Below are positions 1 through 8,816 of a stretch of 64,000 nt of DNA, piece after piece; positions within the stretch are counted from its first letter, which is position 1, and every line of letters starts with the position of its first letter. Source of the DNA: Acidobacteriota bacterium (lineage in GTDB: Bacteria; Acidobacteriota; Terriglobia; Terriglobales; Acidobacteriaceae); the NCBI GenBank assembly GCA_013289795.1, contig JABCZH010000013.1, forward strand, positions 62,001 to 126,000, in the 5' to 3' direction. Position numbers and translations under genes: made by a program. Under the pieces are notes generated by a model, which saw nothing but the letters and a program-made list of their open reading frames with translations, ran no database searches and was not told the DNA's origin.

Positions 1-229
1 ACCGTGCTCCAGGATAGGTAGGCAAGCCGAGTTCCCGCTGGTCAACATCCGACCCAACATGCACGTCGCCCACGGTGCTCTTGAGGTCGAAGTTTTTGTC
101 TTGGCCTGTATCGTCCGCAGCCTGTGCACTTACGCCGGTGGACGAGAATGCAAGCACCACGGCCAGCGCCAATCCAAATAACGGGGAATAGGAGCGTTCT
201 TTTCTGCGGGTCAAACTGTTCAAAGTCAT
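1..229 (-). CDS. Exported protein, truncated by window edge; paralogue of the next gene
   Basis: About 76 N-terminal residues are visible; the rest lies off the left edge. The start is the ATG at 229, with a strong GGAGGA ribosome site 4 nt upstream. A positively charged N-terminus (several Arg/Lys) is followed by a hydrophobic stretch (LFGLALAVVLAF) and a small-residue cleavage region (VSAQA), so a Sec signal peptide is likely. After it, the segment with VGDVHV, then LGLPTYPGAR, matches VGGIHV and LAVYPGAR in the neighbouring gene, so the two are tandem paralogues. No function can be assigned. Confidence 0.75.
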   Translation of the reverse strand, partial: MTLNSLTRRKERSYSPLFGLALAVVLAFSSTGVSAQAADDTGQDKNFDLKSTVGDVHVGSDVDQRELGLPTYPGAR

Positions 230-261
230 ATGTCCTCCAAAAGAATTACAGCGCGCGAATA

Positions 262-858
262 CTAAATGGTGCCTTCCTTGCCTCTGGTTTGGATGAACAC
301 CAACGCAAAATCCGATCCGTTGCCCTGAGGTTCAACCGATACCAGGTGCTGATTGTCTTCCGTTCCGACCTTGAGCTCGACTACGCTTCCATTGTTGTCG
401 CCCTCGCACCGGACCTCGCGCGAACTGGAATTGTGGCCAGCCTTCACCGTGAGGTCACCACCGTGCTTGTCGGTCAGGCACTGAATGACCTTACCGAACT
501 TCTTCAACTGGTCCTGATAGAACGCCTGTACTTTGCTCGGCGAATCGTCCGACTCATATTCGAGCGCCACCACCTTCACGCCAAAGAAACTGCTGGAGAT
601 GTTGACGTTTGCGCTCTTGCTGTCGTTTCCCGTCTTCTCTTTCTTTCGCGCGCCGGGATAGACCGCCAGCCCCGTATCCTTGACATTGGCGTCTTCGTCA
701 ACGTGGATGCCTCCCACGGGGGTCTGGATGTCGACCTTGCTATTGTTGCCGTCGCGATCTTTCACATCAACCGTGCAACCCAGCACGGTCAGCCACCCCG
801 CGAACGCCACCGCAATCAGGGCCTTGGTCCTATTGTCGAGAGCTTTGGGTATGAGCAT
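262..858 (-). CDS. Putative lipoprotein of unknown function
   Basis: 198 aa. The N-terminus has a hydrophobic segment ending in a lipobox (VLGC, Cys28), so the mature protein is probably lipid-anchored on the periplasmic side. A conserved-looking block (LAVYPGARKKEK, then ALEYESDDSPSKVQAFYQDQL) resembles proteins that carry a PGA motif followed by a helix of the 'spectrin-like' YxDxL type. I know no function for the family. The ATG at 858 has AAGGAG 8 nt upstream and lies 29 nt inside the end of the GH3 gene, so the two are probably co-transcribed and coupled. The next gene downstream is a paralogue, which indicates a local duplication. Confidence 0.8.
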   Translation of the reverse strand: MLIPKALDNRTKALIAVAFAGWLTVLGCTVDVKDRDGNNSKVDIQTPVGGIHVDEDANVKDTGLAVYPGARKKEKTGNDSKSANVNISSSFFGVKVVALEYESDDSPSKVQAFYQDQLKKFGKVIQCLTDKHGGDLTVKAGHNSSSREVRCEGDNNGSVVELKVGTEDNQHLVSVEPQGNGSDFALVFIQTRGKEGTI

Positions 859-2734
859 GTTGAGAATCTCCTTCTGCGATATGCGCCGGGCGCTCTATCC
901 CAGCGCCGCGCGCGGCGACCCCTGGAATCGTAACCGGGAGATGGCCGCGAATCGCGATCTCCCCGAACAACGCCTTCACCGCACTCACGTCCGCAATCGA
1001 CACATTAGAGAAAGCGCAAAGGTAATTCTGAATCGATGGGAAGCTTTGCGCCAAATACGGGCTTCCCATCGCCAAGACCACGGTCTTCTCAGCTCCCCGG
1101 TCCAGGATATTCTGCAACAGCGCCCCGCTTGCATCTGCGACGGTGACAGAGTTGACCAATCGGTTAGCCCCCTGGGCAGTGCTGCCGGGCGTTGGAACCC
1201 CGTACACCGCGGCGATCACGGCCTGCGCCTCATCCACCGCTCTCAACACGCCAGCCGACATGCCATCGATGATTTTGGAATCGACATACAGACCGTTGGC
1301 ATCCGGCACGCGTTCGCGAATCTGGCGCTCCATCGTCCGTCCCGCGTCCATGCGCACATCGTCCACAAGAATCACAACCACCAGGCGATTGCGTACTTCC
1401 TCCACTTTCTGATACGGCAGGCCGGGCGCAGCAGTTCCCATTTCTTTGAGAGGCAGGAGTCTGCCATTGTCGCGTACCAGTGTGACCGCATCATCTGCAA
1501 CGTGTTGGCCAATGGCCACATCGGCGGGTTTACCGACCAACTCTGAAAGGTTACCCAAGTTGACCAGTCGTACTTTGTTCAGACCGACGGAGGCCTTTGC
1601 TTTCAGTATCTTGAGCACTGACGCGTCGAGCTGCGAAGAGGAAATCTCGCCGCTCCGAACCGCCGCCAGCATCGCCCTATACGAGGCGTCCAAATCCGCC
1701 GGAATGAGCAACAGGTCATTTCCCGCTTTGAAAGCATCGACAGCCGCGCGGCCGATGTGGCCGGCATAGAGCCGCGTGAGCCCCGCCATGTCTAACGCGT
1801 CAGTTACCACAATTCCTTTGAATCCAAGCTGCTCCTTAAGCAGGCCCGTAACAATTACGGGCGATGTTGAAGCTACCCGATCCGCTTGCGCATCCAGCGC
1901 CGGAACCGTGACGTGCGCCACCATGATCGAGTCCACCCCCGCCTCGATAGCCCTGCGAAACGGCGGTAACTCGACCGATTGCAGTCGCGCGATGTCGCCC
2001 GTGACTTGTGTCAAACCTAGGTGAGAATCCGTCGCTGTGTCCCCGTGCCCTGGAAAATGTTTGGCCGTGGTCATCATCCCGTTGGCCCGTGCGCCACGAA
2101 TATAGGCGGCCACGAGATCGCTGACTTGCTGCGGGTCTTCGCCAAACGAACGCGTGTTGATGATGGGATTCGCGGGGTTCGAATTGACATCGGCGACCGG
2201 AAAGAAATTCCAATGTACGCCGATGGCCCGGGCTTCTTGCGCCGTAATCCGTCCAAAAGCCTCGGCGTATTCCTGCTTGCCGGCTGCACCGAACGCCATG
2301 GCGTGAGGAAATTCGGTCGTTCCATGAAGCCGCATGGATAGGCCGCGCTCGAAATCCGCTGCCACGAGCAGAGGCAGCTTCGAATCCTGCTGAAATCGAT
2401 TGAGCAGCACTGCGGCCTCGTAAGGCTCATTGCGATAAAGAAAAGGTGGCTCCCAGCGCACCGTCATGGCAAACCCGCCCAGGTGATACTTGCGCATGGT
2501 GTCCCGCAGTTGCAGATAATCTGGGCTGGCGACGTTCAGAAACTCAGCCCGCACCCAGATCATGAACAGCTGCCCGACTTTCTCCTCAGGCGAGAGTCTG
2601 CGCAAAGTCTTCTGCGCCCACTTTTCGCCGTCCCGGTCAAGGTGGACCGGGCCGGCAGGCGGGTACTTGTCCTGGGCCAAAGCCGGACAGGCCAGGACCA
2701 AAGCCAGCAAAACAAACACAAGTCTCCGTGGCAT
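830..2734 (-). CDS. nagZ: Glycoside hydrolase family 3 beta-N-acetylhexosaminidase, NagZ-like
   Basis: 634 aa with an N-terminal signal peptide (residues 1-20, ending PALAQ), so it is exported. The GH3 TIM-barrel domain covers roughly residues 45-380. The loop KHFPGHGDT (225-233) followed by DSH (236-238) is the NagZ-type His/Asp general acid-base loop, and the nucleophile is Asp312 in VVTDALDM. The C-terminal ~230 residues form a second, non-catalytic domain, which makes the protein longer than the ~340 aa cytosolic NagZ of enterobacteria. Expected activity is removal of beta-1,4-linked GlcNAc from peptidoglycan fragments or chitooligosaccharides. It is the first gene of a set with two small exported proteins. 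The specificity is inferred. Confidence 0.88.
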   Translation of the reverse strand: MPRRLVFVLLALVLACPALAQDKYPPAGPVHLDRDGEKWAQKTLRRLSPEEKVGQLFMIWVRAEFLNVASPDYLQLRDTMRKYHLGGFAMTVRWEPPFLYRNEPYEAAVLLNRFQQDSKLPLLVAADFERGLSMRLHGTTEFPHAMAFGAAGKQEYAEAFGRITAQEARAIGVHWNFFPVADVNSNPANPIINTRSFGEDPQQVSDLVAAYIRGARANGMMTTAKHFPGHGDTATDSHLGLTQVTGDIARLQSVELPPFRRAIEAGVDSIMVAHVTVPALDAQADRVASTSPVIVTGLLKEQLGFKGIVVTDALDMAGLTRLYAGHIGRAAVDAFKAGNDLLLIPADLDASYRAMLAAVRSGEISSSQLDASVLKILKAKASVGLNKVRLVNLGNLSELVGKPADVAIGQHVADDAVTLVRDNGRLLPLKEMGTAAPGLPYQKVEEVRNRLVVVILVDDVRMDAGRTMERQIRERVPDANGLYVDSKIIDGMSAGVLRAVDEAQAVIAAVYGVPTPGSTAQGANRLVNSVTVADASGALLQNILDRGAEKTVVLAMGSPYLAQSFPSIQNYLCAFSNVSIADVSAVKALFGEIAIRGHLPVTIPGVAARGAGIERPAHIAEGDSQHAHTQSSRQ

Positions 2735-2869
2735 AATAAGTCAGAAGATAGCACGCCGGGAGTGTGGTCTTTGCATTCTTACCACTGGCCCGATTGGGCC
2801 ATTCACAGAAGCACCTGAAATAGGTACTTTGTATGTGAGCAGTTTTCGGGGGAGGGCTGTTCGACCTAA

Positions 2870-2907
2870 CGTCCCAAGACTCCTATGAGGCTGGGGCGTT
2901 TTGTTTT
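2870..2907 (+). terminator. Intrinsic-terminator-like hairpin on the + strand without a + strand gene
   Basis: A 7-bp outer stem (CGTCCCA / TGGGGCG with one G-T pair), an internal loop, a 3-bp inner stem with a 4-nt loop, then TTTTGTTTT. Flanking genes on both sides (nagZ and miaA) lie on the minus strand, so no annotated + gene ends here. Weak promoter-like elements lie upstream (TTCACA at about 2802, TACTTT 17 nt on). Confidence 0.4.
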
Positions 2908-2934
2908 GTGCCTGACATACGAGAGAGATATTGA

Positions 2935-3876
2935 CTAGCCTTTTCCGATGCTGAGTGAATTCTGCACCAGATCAGTTGCCTGTTGCTGAATTGCCCCCTC
3001 GTCCCCAAATCCCGCCAGCCACTTGACCTCCGGTTCCCGCCGGAACCACGTCATCTGCCGCTTGGCGTAATTACGATGGGCCTGCTGCGCCGCCTGCACC
3101 GCACACGCTTCATCGATCTCGCCACGAATTAGTTGTACTGGCTGCTTGTACCCGAGCGAAGCCAGCGGCCGCGCCGCTTCTTCATATTTGAGCAGCTGCC
3201 GAGTCTCTTCGACCAGTCCCGTCTCGAACATGCGCCGCGCGCGCTCGTTGATGCGGCCATAGAGTGCTTCCCGCTCGGGAGTTAACCCAATCCGTAAAAG
3301 GCGAAATCCCCGCAACGGATCCCGCCCCTGCTTCCACATGTCGGTCATCTTCTGCCGCGAACCCAGGCAAACTTCGATGGCCCGAATCAGCTTTGGCAAA
3401 TCGTTGGCATGGATCTTGGCCGCCGCATCCCGATCCATACGGTTCAAGATCCGATGCAAATGGCTCGTGCCTCGGCTCTCTGCTTTCTCGCGCAGTCTTT
3501 CCCGCAACGCTTCTGATCGTTGTGGCCCCGGCGAGAGGCCATCGAGCAACGCCCTCAGATACAACCCGCTGCCGCCAACCACCACCGGCAAGCGCTTGCG
3601 CTGCTTGATCTCCTCAAGAACCTGCCGCGCCCTCCGCGCATATTCCCCGGCCGTGACGTAGCCAGTCGGCTCCACAAAATCGAGTAAGTGGTGTGGCGCC
3701 CGCGCCCGTTCCTCAGCATGCGGCTTGGCCGTGCCAATCTCGAATTCGCGATACATGGCGAGCGAGTCGCAATTCACAATCTCGCCCTCAAAGCGCTCCG
3801 CCAGCGCCAAAGAGAGCGCAGTCTTCCCGCTCGCGGTGGGACCCAGCACCACTACCAGCAGCGGTTCCAGCGGCAC
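2935..3876 (-). CDS. miaA: tRNA dimethylallyltransferase (IPP transferase)
   Basis: 313 aa, normal for the family. It transfers a dimethylallyl group to N6 of A37 in tRNAs that read UNN codons. The P-loop GPTASGKT is at residues 12-19, the DS catalytic/binding pair at 37-38, followed by the MYREFEIGTAKP motif. The HHLLDF and GGSGLYLRALLDGL motifs and the C-terminal YAKRQMTWFRRE tail are all present. The start is a GTG at 3876, only 2 nt after the stop of the small membrane-protein gene, suggesting translational coupling. Cytoplasmic enzyme; no hfq is adjacent, unlike in enterobacteria. Confidence 0.96.
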   Translation of the reverse strand: MPLEPLLVVVLGPTASGKTALSLALAERFEGEIVNCDSLAMYREFEIGTAKPHAEERARAPHHLLDFVEPTGYVTAGEYARRARQVLEEIKQRKRLPVVVGGSGLYLRALLDGLSPGPQRSEALRERLREKAESRGTSHLHRILNRMDRDAAAKIHANDLPKLIRAIEVCLGSRQKMTDMWKQGRDPLRGFRLLRIGLTPEREALYGRINERARRMFETGLVEETRQLLKYEEAARPLASLGYKQPVQLIRGEIDEACAVQAAQQAHRNYAKRQMTWFRREPEVKWLAGFGDEGAIQQQATDLVQNSLSIGKG

Positions 3877-3878
3877 GG

Positions 3879-4046
3879 TTAGCGCGCACTCCAGGGGATA
3901 TGGTGCCAGTAGCGAGTGAGCGTAAGGACGAGGATTAGCAAAGCTATGACCAGCAGGCCAGTAGCTTCCAGCGTGTAAACCTGCGGCGTGCGATGATGTT
4001 CGGCCGGGGATGGCTCCGGCTGCCGTTTTGTTCCAGCGGCGGGCAC
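3879..4046 (-). CDS. Small single-pass membrane protein upstream of miaA
   Basis: 55 aa if it starts at the GTG at 4046. The N-terminal half is hydrophilic, then a transmembrane helix (GLLVIALLILVLTLT) and a short tail (RYWHHIPWSAR). Its TAA stop is 2 nt before the miaA GTG, so the pair is tightly linked. The start has only a weak AAGGG 13 nt upstream, and a longer frame reaches further up with poor composition. The function is unknown. I keep it because of the clear helix, the coupling to miaA and the sensible codon use. Confidence 0.55.
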   Translation of the reverse strand: MPAAGTKRQPEPSPAEHHRTPQVYTLEATGLLVIALLILVLTLTRYWHHIPWSAR

Positions 4047-4170
4047 GGCACTATTGTAGCCCTTGCAACCGTCACCCACTCCAAAAGTTCCTTGGAACCG
4101 CGTTGACCAAGGTCCCGTATCATCGTCTAAAGCCCGGGGCGGATGTGTGCCCCTCGCGGAGGAGCAACTT

Positions 4171-4962
4171 ATGCAACGCCTCACATTCGCAGTACTCGGC
4201 CTGATTCTGGCAGTCACGCCCCTGGCCCGGGCCGATGATTGGTCGAAAACTTACACCATCTCAGGCAGGCCCGACCTGCGGGTCGAGACCTCCGACGCCA
4301 ACCTCCGCGTGGACACCTGGGACAAGAACACCATCGACGTCCACATCACCAGCAATCGCTACAAGTTCGGCGACAACGGCCTGCGCGTCATCGAGCACCA
4401 GAACGGCGACGCAGTGGAAATCGAGCTGCGCTTCCCGCATCACGCATTCACCGTCCAGTTTGGCAGCTACAAGGTGGATGTCGAGATCCATATGCCTCGC
4501 CAGGGCCGGGTGAATCTCCGCACCGGTGACGGCTCCATTGAGCTGGTGAATTTCAAGGGAGACATGGACTTGGAAAGCGGCGATGGCCACGAGCGCATCG
4601 ATTCGGTTGACGGCAACCTGCGGGCCCGCACCGGCGATGGACACATCCGCGTTGCCGGCCGCTTTGATGCGCTCGACCTCAACACCGGCGACGGCCGCAT
4701 CGAAGCCCGCGTTTTGACCGGCTCAACCATGGCGTCAAGCTGGAACGTTCGCACTGGCGATGGCGGCGTCACCGTGGAATTGCCGGAAAGCTTTGCTGCC
4801 GACGTGGATCTTCATACCAAAGACGGTCACATCAACGTCGAAATGCCGGTCACGGTCGACGGGCGACTCGGCGAAAAGAGCATACACGGCAAGATCAACG
4901 GGGGCGGAAACCTGCTGACCATCCACACCGGGGACGGCTCGATTCGTCTGGAAAAGTCTTAA
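4171..4962 (+). CDS. Exported DUF4097-type beta-repeat protein
   Basis: 263 aa. The ATG at 4171 follows GGAGGAG 5 nt upstream. An upstream in-frame start at 4063 has no ribosome site and would bury the signal peptide (residues 1-20, ending ARAD), so I reject it. The mature part is a ladder of short repeats with the pattern x-TGDGxIx or SGDGx, typical of DUF4097/adhesin-like beta-solenoid proteins: RTGDGSIELV, ESGDGHERI, RTGDGHIRV, NTGDGRIEA, RTGDGGVTV, HTKDGHINV and HTGDGSIRL. It is probably periplasmic or surface exposed. It is divergent from the small protein and miaA, and its role is unknown. Confidence 0.85.
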   Translation: MQRLTFAVLGLILAVTPLARADDWSKTYTISGRPDLRVETSDANLRVDTWDKNTIDVHITSNRYKFGDNGLRVIEHQNGDAVEIELRFPHHAFTVQFGSYKVDVEIHMPRQGRVNLRTGDGSIELVNFKGDMDLESGDGHERIDSVDGNLRARTGDGHIRVAGRFDALDLNTGDGRIEARVLTGSTMASSWNVRTGDGGVTVELPESFAADVDLHTKDGHINVEMPVTVDGRLGEKSIHGKINGGGNLLTIHTGDGSIRLEKS

Positions 4963-4963
4963 G

Positions 4964-6067
4964 CTACTGCATCTCGTCCTTGCTTGGGTTGTAGAGGAAC
5001 TTAAAACGCAACGCCAGGTACTGGCCGCCGAACTCAGGAGGCAATGGCGGAAACGGATTGGAAGCGGTAATGCCACCCCATGCCCCGCGGTCGAGGGCGG
5101 TATCACCCGAGGTGTACACCAGTTTCATTCCTGCCACGCTGCCGTCCTTGAGGATGGCAAACTCGATGGAGACATTCCCCTTCTTCAATAACGGCGCCTT
5201 CGCTGACTCTGGAATCAAGTTGTACCAATTCATTTTTACATCGTGCAGGACCCGCGCCAGGTAGGGTCCAAAGTCAACCCCCATGGTGTCGCTGAGGACA
5301 TCCAGCGCGCCGTACGCTGCACCTTGCTTCCCCAGGCCCAGACCGAAATCACCGTTCTGGCCACCACCGGAGCCGCCGCGGGCGGATGCCACTGCTCTCG
5401 CTGCCTGGTCAGTGGCTGATCCCACATACCTTGGACCGGTAGCGAATGCGTCTTTCGCTGACAGCGCCGGCGTCTGCAGCTTGGCGCTGAGATTCTGATC
5501 CGGTGGCGGCGGTGGCGCCTGCTGTTGCGGCTGCGGCGCAGGCGCGGCCTGGGCCTGTGACGGAGCCGGAGGTTGCTGCGGTGCACCGCCTTGGCCGGGC
5601 GCACCGGGACGGCTGCTGTCCAGAATTTTCTTCAGTTCTTTGCGATCTATTTGCGGCGCTCTCGATGTCGCTACGCGATTCTTGTCCGAAATAATGTTCG
5701 TCTCCGGAGGCTTCGCCGGCGGCTTTTGCTGGTCCGGGGGAAGCTCAAGAAACGTGAGATCCTTGTCCTTCGGCAGAGCATTTGCATTCAAGACCGTGGT
5801 TTGCCGCGGTATGAGGCCGGCGATTCTCGACGAGTTCACAATCAGCAGCACAACCAGCAAGTGGACTACGACTGAAATCCAAAATGATTCTCGCCGTCGC
5901 GAGTGAGTAAGATCATCCTGAAGCTGAATTATTAATGTAGGAGCCTCGTCAATGTCCCGGTATGCCGACTCCCAGTACCGGGCATCGTACAAGTCTCCGC
6001 CGTCAGATTTCCGTGGCGTAGGTGTTGTAGAAGTCGGCGTGGTCGGCGGGATTTGCGTGGTTGACAT
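4964..6067 (-). CDS. TonB-like protein with C-terminal TonB domain
   Basis: 367 aa from the ATG at 6067. A GTG at 6094 would add nine residues, and neither has a clear ribosome site. A cytoplasmic N-terminus rich in Thr/Pro precedes one transmembrane helix (about residues 62-80, FWISVVVHLLVVLLIVNSS). A periplasmic linker rich in Pro, Gln and Ala follows. The C-terminal ~90 residues (KKGNVSIEFAILKDGSVAGMKLVY, then FPPLPPEFGGQYLALRFKF) fit the TonB C-terminal fold. It should couple inner-membrane proton-motive force to an outer-membrane receptor, or act as a TonB-type periplasm-spanning protein. No exbB/exbD is nearby. Its stop is 2 nt from that of the convergent DUF4097 gene. Confidence 0.82.
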   Translation of the reverse strand: MSTTQIPPTTPTSTTPTPRKSDGGDLYDARYWESAYRDIDEAPTLIIQLQDDLTHSRRRESFWISVVVHLLVVLLIVNSSRIAGLIPRQTTVLNANALPKDKDLTFLELPPDQQKPPAKPPETNIISDKNRVATSRAPQIDRKELKKILDSSRPGAPGQGGAPQQPPAPSQAQAAPAPQPQQQAPPPPPDQNLSAKLQTPALSAKDAFATGPRYVGSATDQAARAVASARGGSGGGQNGDFGLGLGKQGAAYGALDVLSDTMGVDFGPYLARVLHDVKMNWYNLIPESAKAPLLKKGNVSIEFAILKDGSVAGMKLVYTSGDTALDRGAWGGITASNPFPPLPPEFGGQYLALRFKFLYNPSKDEMQ

Positions 6068-6400
6068 CGAACGGCTTACCCGTTGGTTAGACACGAGCCG
6101 CAGGATATTAGTTGTAGCAACAGCTATCCTGCCGGGTTACCGTGACTGTCGGTCTCACCCTGTACATTCGCAGCGTCTGCGGCCCAATGGTTTATTTTCG
6201 CACCTTTCTCGGGAATCCGCGACGGCCTGGAAGGGTAGGTACTTCAGACATCACTTGGGGGAGAGTTGACAATACTTTACACAAAGCACGGCAATCGCCG
6301 GAGGAGTCCGAGTCTGGCTCTCCCGGGCGTCTCCGCGCACTCTGCAGCTGTTCTCAGCGATCTCTGCGTTTTAAGGTTTGACGGACCTCGACAGGCCCAG
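6068..6400. other. Intergenic region with an imperfect palindrome
   Basis: No convincing gene. At 6101-6131 the arms CAGGATA (6101-6107) and TATCCTG (6125-6131) enclose GTTG and CAAC (6111-6114, 6118-6121). Together they form an interrupted dyad about 35 nt upstream of the TonB-type gene. It could be an operator or a 5' UTR hairpin. Confidence 0.4.
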
Positions 6401-7408
6401 TCAGCGATGGAGTTGCTCCAGCTTGATCTTGCTGCCGTGATCGCGGATCGCTGCCACGATATCGAGGGCCACAGCCAGTGCGCGGCGGCCATCTTCCAGA
6501 TCAACCAGCGGCCGGGAGCGCCGTTGCACCGAACCCAGAAAACTCTTCAATTCTGCATGCAAGGGTTCTTCCTGCACGGTGGGAAGCTTAGCCACCTGGA
6601 TTTGGGGGTTCACCGACGGCGCTCCCCCACCATCTCCCCCTACAGAAAAGACCAACGCATCCTGCCGTCCGTAGTCGAGTGAGACATATTGCTTGGGCTG
6701 AAAGAAGCGCAACTTGCGCACCAGTTCGGTCGAGACCCTGCTGGCCGTGAAGTTAGCCACGCAGCCGGAGTCGAACTCAATCCGTGCGTTGGCAATATCC
6801 ACTTTGCTCGAAAGTATGGGAAGGCCGACCGCGCCGATTTCCCTCACCGGAGAATTCACAAACGACAACACAATGTCGAGATCGTGAATCATCAGGTCCA
6901 GCACCACGTCGATATCGAGCGACCGGGGCGTGAACACGCTGAGCCGGTGGACCTCGAAAAACATCGGCCGGGTAATTACCGGAAGCGTCGCACGCACGGC
7001 CGGATTGAAGCGCTCCAAATGGCCGGCCTGCGCGATGCGAACACGCTCCCGCGCAATGCGAATCAGCTCATCGGCTTCAGCTAGCGACCCCGCCAGCGGT
7101 TTCTCGATCAGAACATCGACCCCGCCTTCCATCAAGTGTCGTGCCGTGTTGAGATGATGAACGGTGGGAACGGCGACCGAAGCCGCCTCGACTTCACTGT
7201 GGGTGGTGAGTAACTGGTCGACCGATCCAAATCCCCGGCAGCCGAACTCTCGTGCCACAGCGTCCGCCCGGCTGGTGTCGGAATCGACCACCCCGACCAA
7301 CCGTACCGGCGCTCCTTCTTTCGCCAGTTGCTGATAGACGCGCGCGTGGTTGCGCCCGAATGCGCCGACGCCGACCACCGCGACGTGAATGAGATGATCA
7401 GGCTCCAC
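6401..7408 (-). CDS. Gfo/Idh/MocA family NAD(P)-dependent oxidoreductase
   Basis: 335 aa. The Rossmann motif GVGAFGRNHARVY is at the N-terminus. The family's EKPLA motif (residues ~101-105) supplies the catalytic-site Lys, followed by a C-terminal alpha/beta substrate domain (LMIHDLDIVLSFV). It oxidises or reduces a sugar or sugar-nucleotide carbonyl. It begins with a GTG 3 nt after the DinB gene's stop, in a run with lpxI, lpxA and fabZ. The lipid A context recalls GnnA, the UDP-GlcNAc 3-dehydrogenase of the same superfamily, which makes the precursor of 3-amino lipid A. No GnnB-type aminotransferase is in the window, so this stays a hypothesis. Confidence 0.85.
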   Translation of the reverse strand: MEPDHLIHVAVVGVGAFGRNHARVYQQLAKEGAPVRLVGVVDSDTSRADAVAREFGCRGFGSVDQLLTTHSEVEAASVAVPTVHHLNTARHLMEGGVDVLIEKPLAGSLAEADELIRIARERVRIAQAGHLERFNPAVRATLPVITRPMFFEVHRLSVFTPRSLDIDVVLDLMIHDLDIVLSFVNSPVREIGAVGLPILSSKVDIANARIEFDSGCVANFTASRVSTELVRKLRFFQPKQYVSLDYGRQDALVFSVGGDGGGAPSVNPQIQVAKLPTVQEEPLHAELKSFLGSVQRRSRPLVDLEDGRRALAVALDIVAAIRDHGSKIKLEQLHR

Positions 7409-7411
7409 AGC

Positions 7412-7885
7412 CTACTTGGCCTGCGCCTTCTTCAGCAGTGCGATCTGTCCCGCGTGATAAAGCTCGTGTTGCACGATGCCGCTGAACATATAGAAATGGT
7501 CGTAATATTTCTCCGGCTTGCCGGGCACCGGATCGAGCAAACGCGAATCGGGAAAAGCCGCCACTGCTTTCACCAGCGCGTCGTGCTTTTGTTTGACTTG
7601 CTCCACCGTTTTTCGCCACGCCGTTTCGCTGCTGTCATTCACCGGCGGAAAATTCTCTTCGTCGCTGAGCTTCACGGCTGTGCCCCCGGTCCGGCGCAGC
7701 ACCGCGCCGTCCCAGGCCGCAATGTGTAGCAGCAATTCCCAGATGCTGTGAGCGCCCTTGATGGGATGCGCCGCCGCAGTCTTGGCATCGACGTTAGCGA
7801 GCAACTCGAGCACGGAATCGCCATGCCAAGCATCACCATCAAATGCCCTGCGGATCTGGTCAGCCAGTCGCGCGCTTTCAGACAT
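7412..7885 (-). CDS. DinB/YfiT-like four-helix metalloprotein
   Basis: 157 aa. The ATG at 7885 has AAAGGAG 7 nt upstream; a longer reading from 7930 lacks a ribosome site. It shows the DinB pattern of three metal-ligand histidines: HSIWELLLHIAAWD (first), the central HDALV helix, and HELYHAGQIALLKKA near the C-terminus. Members include thiol (mycothiol/bacillithiol) S-transferases and uncharacterised metal-dependent hydrolases, but the substrate cannot be read from the sequence. It sits between lpxI and the Gfo/Idh gene in the same operon-like run, with a 48-nt gap upstream and 3 nt downstream. Confidence 0.88.
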   Translation of the reverse strand: MSESARLADQIRRAFDGDAWHGDSVLELLANVDAKTAAAHPIKGAHSIWELLLHIAAWDGAVLRRTGGTAVKLSDEENFPPVNDSSETAWRKTVEQVKQKHDALVKAVAAFPDSRLLDPVPGKPEKYYDHFYMFSGIVQHELYHAGQIALLKKAQAK

Positions 7886-7933
7886 GCAAATACTCCTTTC
7901 GTTCTCGGAAATACCGACCCACCTCTCCACCGG

Positions 7934-8797
7934 TCAGTCTAGATCTTGAAACGCCGTCGCCACCATCGCGATTCCCGCCGCATCTGCCGCCGTCACAATC
8001 TCATTTCCGTCCAACAGCAGGCACTTCCCGGCGTCCAGAGCCAGACACGTCGCTCCTGCCTTTCGCATCACCTCTATGGTCTTCACGCCGATGACCGGAA
8101 CGTCGAACCGCATGTCCTGATTCGGTTTCGCTGCCTTGATCACAGTCAACGCCCGGCTCAACGTTGAAGCGCCGGATTCCAGAGATCCCATAATCTGTCC
8201 AGCGCGTTCGATGGTCGCATCCGTCCCTTCCATCGCTTCGACGGCCACACAGGCGGCTTCCGCGACCACAACCGTCTGCCCGATATCAAACTGCGCTAAT
8301 TGCCGGGCAACACCACGGCCATATTCGACATTCTTCTGTTCCTGTTCCGTCGGCAAGCGTCGAGTAACCACGCCCGGCTTGGCTAAGAGTGGATCGAGCA
8401 GACCAGTCGAACTCTCCAGTGTGATGCCCTCATCCCCCAACACCTTGGCTACAGCTCCCAGCAAGGCGTCTGTGTTATGTGTGCGCAGGTTCAACAATAG
8501 CTTTGCCAGCCGCCAATCCGGCCGGATGCTGGAGAAAATCTGTTTGTGTTTCACCTGGCCGGCCATGACCGCTTTCGTTACACCCTCGCGCTTGAAGGTC
8601 TCAATCAGCTTCGACAGTTCCCCCAACGAGAGCCAGTGAACCGCCGTCGCCCCGTGCGAGTCGATCTCGGGAAAGGTCTCCTCTTTGATGGCAGCAACCA
8701 CCACCTCAAACCCCTGTGCCCGCGCCGCGTCTAATACTAGGAAAGGGAAACGCCCATTGCCGGCAATAAGGCCGAGTTTCTGTTTGGCAGGGGACAC
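7934..8797 (-). CDS. lpxI: UDP-2,3-diacylglucosamine pyrophosphatase LpxI
   Basis: 287 aa, typical of LpxI (formerly DUF1009). It hydrolyses UDP-2,3-diacyl-GlcN to lipid X plus UMP, the step done by LpxH in many Proteobacteria. The N-terminal domain has LGLIAGNGRFPFLVLDAARAQG. The C-terminal catalytic domain has DIGQTVVVAEAACVAVEAMEGTD, and near the end DVPVIGVKTIEVMRKAGATCLALDAGKCLLLD with the metal-binding acidic residues. It acts at the inner face of the cytoplasmic membrane. It follows lpxA, separated by the long inverted repeat at 8817-8906. Confidence 0.94.
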   Translation of the reverse strand: MSPAKQKLGLIAGNGRFPFLVLDAARAQGFEVVVAAIKEETFPEIDSHGATAVHWLSLGELSKLIETFKREGVTKAVMAGQVKHKQIFSSIRPDWRLAKLLLNLRTHNTDALLGAVAKVLGDEGITLESSTGLLDPLLAKPGVVTRRLPTEQEQKNVEYGRGVARQLAQFDIGQTVVVAEAACVAVEAMEGTDATIERAGQIMGSLESGASTLSRALTVIKAAKPNQDMRFDVPVIGVKTIEVMRKAGATCLALDAGKCLLLDGNEIVTAADAAGIAMVATAFQDLD

Positions 8798-8816
8798 GCT
8801 TGAAAGTCTAGCACCG

